Below, in pieces: positions 1-7,611 of a DNA stretch of 12,227 bases (the first letter of the stretch is position 1; the number at the start of each line of letters is the position of its first letter). Under the pieces are notes generated by a model, which ran no database searches, had not been told where the DNA came from, and worked only from the letters and a program-made list of their open reading frames with translations. Position numbers and translations under genes: made by a program. The stretch is from Baffinella frigidus. Its lineage: Eukaryota > Cryptophyceae > Cryptomonadales > Baffinellaceae. Location: the NCBI GenBank assembly GCA_026770585.1, contig MU646310.1, forward strand, positions 757,428 through 769,654. Direction: 5' to 3'.

Positions 1-181
<181 letters not shown>

Positions 182-240
182 GAACACGCAGCCCCAACCA
201 AAGTGACGCCAAGCCACGGGCCTCGCACACCCCAACAATC

Positions 241-384
241 TCATCTCGGAAGATAACTGAATCAGTTCCTTTTCAATAGGAGGTTGAATAGGAGAAAGTT
301 GTTAGGGCATAGTAAATCCAATTAGGCCTCCTAATTGAATAAAAACGCCAATTAGGGAACTGGTTCAGTTATCTTTCGAGATGA
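241..384 (+). mobile_element. MITE, family 1 copy A, 144 bp, AATC target duplication
   Basis: The ends are inverted repeats: the left begins TCATCTCGGAAGATAACTGA and the right ends with its near-exact complement, ...CGAGATGA. The element is flanked on both sides by the tetranucleotide AATC (237-240 and 385-388), read as a 4-bp target-site duplication. The interior is AT-rich and non-coding. A second copy, inverted in orientation, lies at 11342-11486 and matches across the interior (for example the GGCATAGTAAAT and TAGGCCTCCTAA segments). The superfamily is not certain. 4-bp duplications are known for Sola and Ginger transposons, among others. Confidence 0.92.
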
Positions 385-472
385 AATCCAGGCTCCTCGC
401 ATTTCACGAAACATTTGAATCCTGCTTCCAGGTGTGAGACGGATGATGTAAGGAGTGGGGCATGGTCTACAG

Positions 473-817
473 GGGCACACCGCATCCTCCCGCACCCCTC
501 CTCAGGGGGATGCGATGCGGCCCAGCAAAACACGCCCCACACCTCACACTATCTCATCCGGACGAGTATTCATAATGAATACAATTTCGGGGATCTCCGA
601 TTCGATTTTGGTGTATCTTGAGGCTCTAAATGAAGTCTAGATAGACGAGTGTCTTATTTATACCCCTTAAGATACACCAAAATTGTATTCATTATGAATA
701 CTCGGCGGGATTAGATCCGGCAAAGCCCTCCAGCGCAGGATTCCAGCTGCTCGTTTCGGATGGTGGGACGTTCTCGGATTCTCGGGGGCGCACCGCATCC
801 TCCCGCGCCCCTCCTCG
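473..817 (+). repeat. Diverged direct repeat pair flanking a fold-back element
   Basis: A 32-bp GC-rich segment around CACCGCATCCTCCCGC occurs at about 473-504 and again at about 786-817 with few changes. Similarity continues weakly upstream of each copy (TTCCAG...CGGATG). The fold-back element at 563-704 lies between the copies. The right copy overlaps the 3' tail of the minus-strand coiled-coil reading frame, so an old local duplication of that gene's end is possible. Confidence 0.7.
563..704. mobile_element. Fold-back element (MITE-like), about 142 bp
   Basis: The outer arms are 25-nt inverted repeats (563-587 and 680-704) that contain the self-palindromic motif GTATTCATNATGAATAC. A second inner pair follows (604-622 with about 664-682, around TTTTGGTGTATCTT), so most of the element can fold into one hairpin. 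I found no convincing target duplication. Weak complementarity continues outward to about 551 and 716, so the true ends could lie there. Confidence 0.85.
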
Positions 818-2072
818 CAGCGCCGCTGCCGCCGCCCTCCCTCTCCGGCTGTAAGAGGTTGCAAACCGGGTGTGTCCAGCACGCGCCACGGTACAAAACT
901 GGATCATCCTGGTACAAACGCGTTGTAAAAAGACAACGCTCCACCTCATCCCGCGCTTCCGCCAGCGCCCCCTCCAGCAACTCCACGCGCCTCTCCAGCC
1001 ACATCCTGCTCCGCGCGCCTCCATCCTCCCCGCGCCGCTCAGCCCCGCCCTGCCCCCCCCCCAGCGCGCCACTGCCCGCCTCGCCGTCCGCGGGAGAGCA
1101 GCGTGCGGCGGAGGCGTCTGCGGAAAAGTGGGGGGAGGAGAGGCGGGTGGCGAGGGCGATGCGGCGGTGCTCAGCGCCTTGCAGCGCGCGGCGCACCCGT
1201 GCCAGGCGGCGCTCCAGCGCCTCCTCCCCTTCCACGCCGCCCTCGTCCCCCTCCTCACCGTCCCCGCTCGCCACCGACGACTCGGACAACACATCACTCC
1301 CGATGTCCTCTTCGTTCGGCGGTGCAACGCCAGCGTGGGCGCGCGCCCACGCCAGATCCCCGGCGGAGGAGAGTGCCACGACGGCCGCGTGCAGCGCTGC
1401 GACGTCTCGCTGGCACGAGAGAGCACGCTCCTCCTCCCGCGCGACGCTGCCCGCCAGCGCCGAGAGCCGTGCGTCCCGCGCCATCCCCTCCCGTGGGTCG
1501 CCATGCTCGCGCTCCAGCTGCTCGATGCGTGCGGCTTGCTGCTCGATGCGTGCGGCCTGCTCCGAATTCTCGCCCATGAGCTCCAAGATGTGCGCGGCCT
1601 TACTGGCGTTCTCCGCTTCCAACGTTTCCCGCGCCGCTTGCAGCTCCTCGACACGTGCCCGCTGCTCTCTGACCAGCCGCTCTGCGCCCCCGATCACAGC
1701 TCCGAGCCCGCTGCGCGGCTGCTCTCTCGCCTCCGTGACGACACGCCCCTCCCGATGGGCTTCTGTGAGGGGGCCTGAGCTCTGAGGCCCTGTACCCTGC
1801 TCTGAACTTGAATCTGAAGGGACCGAGCGCTGTCGATACTGCTGCGGCTGCGGCTGCGGCTGTGGCTGTGGCGGTTGCTGCCGCTGAAACCCAGCTAGTC
1901 CATCAGCAGGGAGGTTCACAGCATGCGATCTGGTGGGCGGATGAGTATTTCCGCGGCTGGAGGCCTCTCTCGCCGCAGCTTTGAAACTGTCGATTCGTTC
2001 CTGCAAACTCGCGGTCGGGACTGGCTTGGCTCGGGGGTGGGGCCCGCCCTCCAGCCTGCCACTCACGCGCAA
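711..2072 (-). CDS. Coiled-coil protein, partial (probable exon region)
   Basis: I do not recognise the family. The frame is open for about 450 codons and reads like real protein: an N-terminal part with a Pro-Gln run (about residues 66-78), a Ser-rich linker (84-101), a long predicted coiled coil rich in E, R, A and L (about 122-190, including two tandem AARIEQ units), a second helical part (193-240), an acidic linker (253-285), and further helices (284-310 and 356-379). Third positions are mostly G or C. There is no ATG before about residue 166 and a stop lies just upstream (2076-2078), so the 5' edge is probably a splice acceptor and earlier exons are missing. After about residue 377 the frame loses its helical character and runs into repeat DNA. 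A possible donor AG|GT at 946-943 would end the exon near 945. A structural or cytoskeletal role would be a guess. Confidence 0.6.
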   Translation of the reverse strand: MRVSGRLEGGPHPRAKPVPTASLQERIDSFKAAAREASSRGNTHPPTRSHAVNLPADGLAGFQRQQPPQPQPQPQPQQYRQRSVPSDSSSEQGTGPQSSGPLTEAHREGRVVTEAREQPRSGLGAVIGGAERLVREQRARVEELQAARETLEAENASKAAHILELMGENSEQAARIEQQAARIEQLEREHGDPREGMARDARLSALAGSVAREEERALSCQRDVAALHAAVVALSSAGDLAWARAHAGVAPPNEEDIGSDVLSESSVASGDGEEGDEGGVEGEEALERRLARVRRALQGAEHRRIALATRLSSPHFSADASAARCSPADGEAGSGALGGGQGGAERRGEDGGARSRMWLERRVELLEGALAEARDEVERCLFTTRLYQDDPVLYRGACWTHPVCNLLQPEREGGGSGAARRGAGGCGAPPRIRERPTIRNEQLESCAGGLCRI

Positions 2073-2130
2073 ATGTCAGTTCAGGAAGGCTGAATCAGGG
2101 GTCGCTCGAGGCATCAGGACGCCTCAGCTT

Positions 2131-2290
2131 GAGCGTGAGAGGACAGCGCTGGGTCCGAAGGCCGCAGGGAGCGGACGCCAGCAGCTAAGCGATGCTAGAG
2201 CGAGAGGGTGCAGTGCTGGCCTGAAAGGCACAGTGAGCAGGCGCCAGCATCTGAGAGGTGCTTGAGCGCAAAGGGTACAGCGAGCGGACC
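2131..2290. repeat. Degenerate tandem repeat, 66-67 bp unit
   Basis: Units begin near GAGCG at 2131, 2198 and 2264, with the third incomplete. They share a GCAG/ACAG...CTGG core and CGCCAGCAKCT. The unit is close to or exactly 66 bp, so it could encode 22-residue repeats, but neither strand gives a convincing protein. It lies just upstream of the coiled-coil frame. Confidence 0.6.
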
Positions 2291-2660
2291 GGCAAACCAG
2301 GCGGGGGAGAAGCCTCGCACCTGGCGACAGAGTCACGGACGTGTGCACGCTCGTCCTCTTCGTCCGTGTGTTCCTCCACTGGCTCGAGCAGCACTGGCCG
2401 CCGCATCGCAGGGCGCATCTGCGAAAGTGAGTGCCCTGCTCAGGACTTCCCCTTGCCTGCTCCAATTTCGAAATTCTCCCGGGATATTTTTTTTTTGACC
2501 ACCAGCAAATCGAGGATGTGGCTTGAGCCGTTTCACAGCTGGTATGGTTCAAAATCGACAAATGGCTATCAATAACCACAAAACTAAAACCAAACTTTGA
2601 CCCACTTCGGCGGGAGAATCTTGACGGATAAAGCACCAAAGCACCAAAGACGGCTCTCGT
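2291..2660. other. No clear gene
   Basis: GC-rich sequence changes to AT-rich sequence near 2460, with a T run at about 2488-2498. Short open frames on both strands look random and lack domain-like composition. I found no repeat partner for it in the window. It could hold 5' exons or the promoter of the minus-strand coiled-coil gene, but nothing here proves that. Confidence 0.4.
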
Positions 2661-2663
2661 TAC

Positions 2664-2819
2664 GCAAGCTTCCAGCCCTGGATGGCTTTTCTGGGCCCTG
2701 AAGCGGATCAAATCCCCTTTCGGGGCCTGAATTTTTTCAAAGTCTGAAAAGGGGGGGAGCGTAGAGGAGATTTGATCCGCTTCAGGTCCCAAAAAAGCCC
2801 ATCAGGGCTGGAAGCTTGC
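2664..2819. mobile_element. Fold-back element (MITE-like), about 156 bp
   Basis: Inverted arms of about 51 nt (2664-2714 and 2769-2819) start GCAAGCTTCCAGCCCTG and end ...GCGGATCAAATC, with a few mismatches and one-base shifts. A related end fragment with the same CGTTACGCAA...CTTCCAGCCCTG core lies at about 3583-3610. That suggests the left end may extend to about 2659. No target duplication is clear. Confidence 0.88.
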
Positions 2820-2968
2820 CAATCTCACTCTCTCGCAGTCTGCCTCTGATGGAACCCCCAAATATGGGTAGTGGCAGTGTCTTGCCTTAGGATTCAACCG
2901 GATGATTACCCGAGTATTTTCCTAAGCTCGCCTCATTTCTGCACCGTGCATTTCTCTTTCGAATAAAG

Positions 2969-3157
2969 TCAATAAGTGTCAATAAGTGCAGTCCTTTCTA
3001 CGGAAGGGCGTGTCGTTGGCATATGTTGGGCGAAATTAAAACCTAAAGGACCTAAAGGATCTCGCTCGCTGACTTCCGTACATTGGGGGAAACCTCTACA
3101 TGCGTTTGGTTTGACATCTGAGGTATCCGTGGTTGGAGCTCCTGCGAGCTGAATCAT
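2969..3157 (-). other. Short open frame over repeat, not a gene
   Basis: A 62-codon minus-strand frame spans copy 1 of the tailed repeat and its flank. Its sequence is explained by the repeat and shows no recognisable domain. It is recorded only so that the interval is accounted for. Confidence 0.3.
2989..3060 (+). repeat. Tailed dispersed repeat, copy 1 (5'-short)
   Basis: The body contains the core GGCGTGTCGTTGGCATATGT and ends in two ACCTAAAGG-type units. Compared with the longest copies it lacks the first 40-50 bp. See the full-length copies at 3272 and 3459. Confidence 0.85.
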
Positions 3158-3271
3158 GGGATACCATGGGCCTTCAGCCGACTTGTTTTATCCTGGTGTG
3201 TGTGCGTTCAGGATCCGTTGTGGAACACTGTCAAACACCCGATGAGGATACCCTTTAGCCGGTTCTGCCGC

Positions 3272-3393
3272 GATCCTCTGTACAGGGGGGTCTGATGTGA
3301 TCCGAAAGGAAGCATGGCCCTTCTACAGAACCAGTTCCGGTGTCCGCCTATGTTGGGAGCTCGACGAACCTAAAGGACCTAAAGGACCTAAAC
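3272..3393 (+). repeat. Tailed dispersed repeat, copy 2 (long form)
   Basis: The head is CCTCTGTACAGGGGGG, then a GATCCGAAAGGAAGCA block, then GTTCCGGTGTCCGCCTATGT, and finally three ACCTAAAGG-type units (about 3368-3393). The order head, body, simple-repeat tail and the shared strand are like a SINE or short retroposon. No obvious flanking duplication was found. Confidence 0.88.
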
Positions 3394-3458
3394 TAGCTCT
3401 AGTAGTAAGTCCTCACGCGTGAAGACCTTAAGGGGCTCAGGCTTGAGAGCTTTTTGCA

Positions 3459-3569
3459 ATCCTCTGTACAGGGGGGCCTGGATGTGATCCGAAAGGAAGC
3501 ACGGCCTTTCTACAGAACAAGTTCCGGTGTCCGCCTATGTTGGGAGCTCGAAGAACCTCAAGGACCTAC
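3459..3569 (+). repeat. Tailed dispersed repeat, copy 3 (long form)
   Basis: Nearly identical to the copy at 3272 in head, body and tail start. The tail is shorter (ACCTCAAGG then ACCTACA). The pair lies about 187 bp apart in the same direction. Confidence 0.88.
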
Positions 3570-3616
3570 AATGATCTAGACACGTTACGCAACCTTCCAG
3601 CCCTGATGGGGAAGAA

Positions 3617-3728
3617 GATTCGAAAGCAAAATTGCTTTCTCTGCAGTCCTTTCTACGGAACGGCGTGTCGTTGGCATATGTTGGGAGAAATTAAAACCTA
3701 AAGGACCTAAATGACCAAGGACCTAAAA
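3617..3728 (+). repeat. Tailed dispersed repeat, copy 4
   Basis: It has a CGAAAGCAAAATTGCTTTC block and the core GGCGTGTCGTTGGCATATGT, then ACCTAAAGG units decaying into an A run. A fragment of the fold-back element family of 2664 (about 3583-3610) sits immediately upstream, so two repeats abut here. Confidence 0.85.
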
Positions 3729-3730
3729 AA

Positions 3731-3799
3731 GTCCTTTCTACGGAAGGGCGTGGCGTTGGCATATGTTGGGCAAAATTAAAACCTCAAGGACCTAAAGGA
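3731..3799 (+). repeat. Tailed dispersed repeat, copy 5 (5'-short)
   Basis: It starts directly after the A-rich tail of copy 4 at the same internal point as copy 1 (GTCCTTTCTACGG). It carries the core and an ACCTCAAGG/ACCTAAAGG tail. It is a head-to-tail neighbour of copy 4. Confidence 0.85.
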
Positions 3800-3877
3800 G
3801 CGGAACAAATCTCATCGGGACTCTTAGAGCCATGCTTGTAGGACTAAGCCAATCTAGATGGACCGTAATTATTAGTA

Positions 3878-4062
3878 GCCACTCGAGGCTAGAAGAGGGA
3901 GTATTTCAAATGTGGTGATGTTACATTTAGTACCAGTCACGGGCAGGTTTGGTCACATCCCCGCTCGAATTTGAGCGGGTTCGTAAAAAGACGCCCCTAT
4001 TGTACCAAAATTACTACACCCCTATTTTTTTCTTCACTTGCCAAGGACTTGTAAAATCAAAA
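3878..4062 (+). repeat. Dispersed element family X, copy 1
   Basis: It begins GCCACTCGAGGCTAGAAG, contains ATTTAGTACCAGTCACGGGC, then a palindrome CCCGCTCGAATTTGAGCGGG (3960-3979) preceded by GGTCACAT, and ends near GGACTTGTAAAATCAAAAC. Copies lie at 4214 and 11723. I see no coding capacity. It may be a MITE or another non-autonomous element. Confidence 0.82.
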
Positions 4063-4080
4063 CTTTTAAAATAGTCTTCA

Positions 4081-4208
4081 CGAGCCTCTGCACTGGAGAG
4101 CGAAACGCGATCCGAAAGCAAACATGCTTTCCCTGCAGATCCCTTCTACGGAACGGCGTGTCGTTGGCATATGTTGGGAGCATTTAAAACCTCAAGGATC
4201 TAAAGGAC
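4081..4208 (+). repeat. Tailed dispersed repeat, copy 6 (long form)
   Basis: The head aligns with copies 2 and 3 (CCTCTG...GATCCGAAAG). It carries the CTGCAG-containing insertion seen in copy 4, the core GGCGTGTCGTTGGCATATGT, and the tail ACCTCAAGGATCTAAAGGA. Confidence 0.85.
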
Positions 4209-4213
4209 ATTTC

Positions 4214-4378
4214 TAGCCTCGAGTGGTAGAAGAGGAAGTATTTTAAATGTGGGGTTGTTGAATTTAGTACCAGTCAAGGGCAGTCTTGGTCACGTAGCTG
4301 GCGGAATTCCGACAGCTACGTGACCCAACGCCCGTATTCGTGTGAAAATTGCAACACTTCTCTGTTTTTCACTTATCA
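4214..4378 (+). repeat. Dispersed element family X, copy 2
   Basis: Same order as copy 1. The central hairpin is extensive: 13-nt perfect arms (4288-4300 and 4313-4325, GGTCACGTAGCTG and its complement) around a palindromic CGGAATTCCG centre. The first 12 bases are the reverse complement of those in the other two copies. The 3' part is lost and runs into the telomere-like tract. Confidence 0.82.
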
Positions 4379-4391
4379 TAAGGGTGTACGG

Positions 4392-4725
4392 TGTAGGGTT
4401 AAGGGTTAAGGGTTAAGGGTTTAGGGGTTAGTGCTTAATGTTTAGGGTTTAGGGTTTAGGGTCTAGGGTTGAGGGTTGATGGTTGATGGTTTAGGGTTTA
4501 GGGTTTAGGATTTAGGGTTTAGGGTTCAGGGTTCAGGGTGCAGGGTTTCGGGTTACGGGTTCAGGGTTTAGCATTGAGAGTTTAGGGTTTGGTGATTAGG
4601 GTTTAGGGTTTGGGGTTGAGGGCTTGGGTCTCAGGGTTTAGGTTTTAGGGTCTAGGGTCTAGGGTCTAGGTCGTAGGGTCTAGCTAGGGTCTAGGGATTA
4701 GGGATTAGGGTCGGGGTTGAGGGAT
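4392..4725 (+). repeat. Interstitial telomere-like tract, mainly TTTAGGG
   Basis: About 330 bp of degenerate heptamer and hexamer repeats on the plus strand. TTTAGGG is commonest, with TTAAGGG, TCTAGGG, TTCAGGG, TTGAGGG and TTGATGG variants. The decay and internal position show it is not an active chromosome end. It suggests that the organism's telomere is TTTAGGG-type. Confidence 0.93.
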
Positions 4726-4840
4726 GCGGCCTGAGGGGTTCAGACAACTTTATCAGGAGCCAAGCAGCCATGAGTTGCAGACAAAGCAGTTTACGCAGGC
4801 AAACTTGGACGTCAAAATCTCCCTCACAGTTGAACTCGCA

Positions 4841-4898
4841 GGATAAGTTCCGGTGTCCGCCTATGTTGGGAGCTCGAAGAACCTGAAGGACCTAAAGG
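4841..4898 (+). repeat. Tailed dispersed repeat, copy 7 (5'-short)
   Basis: It retains GTTCCGGTGTCCGCCTATGT, GGGAGCTCGAAGAACC and an ACCTGAAGGACCTAAAGG tail. The head is absent. It lies about 110 bp beyond the telomere-like tract. Confidence 0.83.
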
Positions 4899-5326
4899 CG
4901 TGAAAGTGACAACCGTGTGCAAATTTTTGCGTCTTCCCAGTGTTCTGTGTCTTGGCAGTGATCTGTCTGTACAAACGAAGATCTGATGGGGAAAGGGTGG
5001 TGGAAGCAACGGCGTGGTGGATCAGGGGGAGGAGGGAGGGGGGGTGGCTTTGATTCACTCGTGTATTTGAGCGTGGATGCATCTCCCGATTTACACGTGG
5101 GTGCGAGCTTGCAAGGCCGCAGCACCAGCGTGCAGGAGATTGCAGCGTTCCAGTCGAGCTCAAGAGCAACGCTGTACACACAACTCAGTTGTTTAGGACC
5201 GTCGCTGAGAGGCGTGCGGTGCGGTCGACTGGGACCTACTGCGGTCTGCGGGTGTCTTCGCGAGAGTCTTCACTCTCTCTCACGCGGCTCTGCAATGGAA
5301 TTTATTGGACCCCCACCAATTCACGG
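4899..5326. other. No clear gene; G-rich tract inside
   Basis: Mixed-composition sequence with short open frames on both strands that show no domain-like features. A G-rich stretch at 5025-5044 has several runs of three or more G and could form a quadruplex on the plus strand. No repeat partner was found elsewhere in the window. Confidence 0.4.
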
Positions 5327-5373
5327 GTCCTAGGAGGAGGTGCTTTCTTATTAAGCGAGGCACCCCTCTATCC
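5327..5373 (-). mobile_element. Solo diverged right end of the TA-type MITE family
   Basis: The sequence CCTAGGAGGAGG followed by TTTCTTATTAAGCGAGGCAC and CCCCTCTA matches the right half of the elements at 7612-10014 (CCTAGGG...TTTCTTATGAGCGAGGTACCCCTGTA) with several changes. No matching left half is present in the adjacent sequence, so this is an old truncated copy. Confidence 0.72.
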
Positions 5374-5584
5374 AATATTAACGCACTGAATCAACAGCCC
5401 CTGCCATGCAGATTTGTGCGGCAGCGAAGCCCCGGTTTGAACGAACCAAGGACCGCGACCATTTCCCCCCATCAGAAGTGATCACTCCATCGGAAAATTG
5501 TCTTCTACCCCGCCAGCGGCGTCGTTGACACGCGATGGTTTGGCTGGCGTGCTTCCAACCCGCACGCAACTAGTCTTGTGCAAC

Positions 5585-5865
5585 ACGTGCCGCACCGTCC
5601 CACCGGCCAGGACAAGCTGGGGATGGGTCATACCAATCGCAAACGGCCATTGGACCAGCTCCTCCACGCGACCTTCCGCCCTGCCAACCCTCCCTCGTTC
5701 TTGTAGAAAAGGATCTTTTGAGGACGGAAAGAAACAGACGCAAACCAGCCCCGAGCGGCGGTGCCGACCGGCCGACCGGCCACGAAAGGCCGGGGAGGGT
5801 TCATGCCAAGCGCACACAGCCATTGGAACAGCTCCTCCTGCACCCTGGCACCCTCCCGCCCTTTC
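5585..5865 (-). pseudogene. Tandemly duplicated possible domain, about 173 bp period
   Basis: Two segments (about 5591-5695 and 5764-5862) align with a 173-bp offset, sharing CATTGG(A/C)CAGCTCCTCC-like blocks. Read on the minus strand both give a motif of the form RV-EEL-QW--A-GM--P----AG--V. The two copies lie in different frames, because 173 is not a multiple of 3. They are therefore either separate exons or a broken duplication. I do not recognise the motif. Ends and splice sites are not defined. Confidence 0.4.
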
Positions 5866-5930
5866 TCATCTCCATAACAGCTACAACCTCTTGAGGTCAC
5901 GAGGTCGTAACCGCACCTGGATGCGAACAT

Positions 5931-6723
5931 GGCTGCGTCCTTTTAAATTTGTATCTTCATTTCGAACTCTACGAGCTCGTAGGTCAAATTTGGGGTCGTT
6001 TCAGGCAAGTTCGGTCAATTTCGCGAGATTTCGACACTTTTTCTGAAATAACGCAACGTTCCGTAGCCCTTTTGACCTCTGTGAAGGTTTTTTAAAAACA
6101 GCCCTTGTTCGCTTCTCAAGACAAAAACTTTTGTCTCGGTGCGCAGCGCTCTTACCGGTACACACTCATGTCATCTTAGGGACACCTTGTGACCCACAGG
6201 GATGGAACACGAACCTTTCATCAAAAGTCAAATTACCTGAAGAAAATAAACTTTGATGGATTTTCTAGGGCAAATTGGTCACGTAGCACCCCGGAATCCG
6301 GGGTCAACGGAAACCCTCGTAAGAAGGTCAGTAACACCGGTGTTTGTGTACGTGTTCACGAACCCCTTTTTTGTTGTTAGTAGTGTAGTAAAAACACCAT
6401 CTTGTTTGGACGTGACGACTTCCCGGCCTCTCGGTAAAAAATAATATTCCCGCAATTATTCCCGCGGATGGGGGCGCAGCATGGGGGCGCGGGAAGGGTC
6501 GTGTAGTCGTTGGGTAAATTTGTTCGGCAAGTTCCCCAGAATAGAACCAAACCACCAACGTGAGTGGCCGACACGATTTCCAGCGCTCCTGACGATGCCC
6601 GTGCAACCTGCGAATCCCCCGCTCCCGGAATCCCTCGCATCGTCGGGTCCGAGACAGTTCTTGACTTGACCTAGCGTGAACCCCTGGCTACCAAACCCAC
6701 ACCCCTTTCACCTAACACCCAAC
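5931..6723. other. Intergenic stretch upstream of the spliced gene
   Basis: There is no convincing protein. It includes a perfect palindrome CCCCGGAATCCGGGG at 6289-6303, preceded by GGTCACGTAG, which resembles the centre of family X. A strong donor-like AAC|GTGAGT at 6559/6560 could end an untranslated first exon of the downstream gene. The promoter of that gene presumably lies here, but I see no clear TATA box. Confidence 0.45.
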
Positions 6724-7402
6724 ATGTGGCCCTTCGTACCAGCCGGAGGCGGCCCTGCCCTGCCATCCACCCCTCAACCGTAACGCCTCTACCCGCCCTT
6801 CCTTGCAGAACATGTTCCAGGACATCGTGCACATCCAGAACCTCTTCTCCTCGGGGTGGCCCACTACCACTATCACCGACGCTGCCGCCGCTGATGGCAA
6901 CCAGGTCCGCCACGCACCCCGTGCCGTGCATCTCTCTCGTGCGTGGCCCACGTAGCGCTGCCCTAGGTAGAGCTGGGGCGCAAATGCGCTCGCGTGCGTG
7001 GCCCTTGCGCGTGGACGTGTTTTTCTGACGGCGGGGGGCTGGCTGCAACCAGGATGCGTCCCTCTTCCTGCCCCGCCCCCTCGTCAGCGCCCCTGACCAC
7101 ATCATGTTTCCGCGGTCTTGCCGCCCCTGGCCCCTGAACCGAACCCCCCCGTTTCTTTTCAGGGCGGTGCCTGGAACTACGGCGATTCCGCCGCCGGCGA
7201 CATGGGTGGCGTCCAGGCCGGCAACGCCGTGTACACCAACCACTCGACTTTCGGCTCCTTCGGTGTGACCGACACCGCCTACTCCGGCGAGGGCTCGTAC
7301 GGCGCTGGCGTCGCGTCCATGAACACCGTCATCGGCGTGGATGCTGGCAACGTCGCGTCCACCGCCGGCCACGGCATCACGGGCGCCACCGCCGGCATCT
7401 AA
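6724..7402 (+). CDS. Small Gly/Ala-rich protein, spliced, three-exon model
   Basis: I do not recognise the family. The modelled exons are 6724-6735 (ATG TGG CCC TTC), 6809-6904 and 7163-7402, ending in TAA. Both introns (73 and 258 bp) begin GT and end in pyrimidine-rich CAG, and both joins are phase 0, giving about 115 residues. The middle exon contains FQDIVHIQNLFSSGW, then a Thr/Ala-rich bridge. The last exon is rich in G, A, S, T, N and V with recurring G-x-G and aromatic residues (WNYG, FGSFG, SYGAG). No signal peptide or membrane segment is evident. In the last exon only 8 of 79 sense codons end in A or T, in contrast to the flanking DNA, which fits a well-expressed gene. Alternatively, the first exon is untranslated with its donor at 6560, and translation starts at the ATG at 6812-6814 (about 110 residues). 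The first exon is the least certain part. Confidence 0.7.
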
Positions 7403-7611
7403 GCGTGTCTCACGACCCTAGATTGCATGTCCTTGCGACGTGCTGACCTGACCGTGTTTCGAATGAAGCATGTATTCTTACCTGCGGTGTCCTCGTGCTT
7501 GCCTACAAAGCGTCGCGCGTTTTGTGACAGATACCAGAGCACAGTGCGGCACGTATGGTGGCCATCTTGGTTTCGATCCGCGCGTTTTCTCTCTTTGTGG
7601 AGAGGGGGTTA

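Noticed and set aside
692-1654. A second minus-strand frame of about 320 codons
   Set aside because: Arg/Trp/Ser-rich composition without domain-like features; it is a shadow of the adjacent coiled-coil frame.
760-1785. Long plus-strand open frames (up to about 340 codons) opposite the coiled-coil frame
   Set aside because: They give Ser/Arg/Pro-rich products typical of the antisense of GC-rich coding DNA, while the minus strand gives coherent coiled-coil and acidic segments.
2124-2792. Minus-strand open frame of about 222 codons
   Set aside because: It crosses the fold-back element at 2664-2819 and the 66-bp tandem repeat and has no consistent composition. The repeats explain it.
3326-3393. 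tRNA-derived SINE with a Pol III B box (TTCGAGCTC on the minus strand of the tailed repeat)
   Set aside because: The match to the B-box consensus is incomplete, absent in the other subtype, and on the strand opposite to the tail.
4392-4725. A true chromosome end
   Set aside because: The repeat is degenerate and followed by several kilobases of ordinary sequence on both sides.
6671-7372. Minus-strand open frame opposite the spliced gene
   Set aside because: It ignores the clear splice signals on the plus strand and is the antisense of the Gly/Ala-rich exon.
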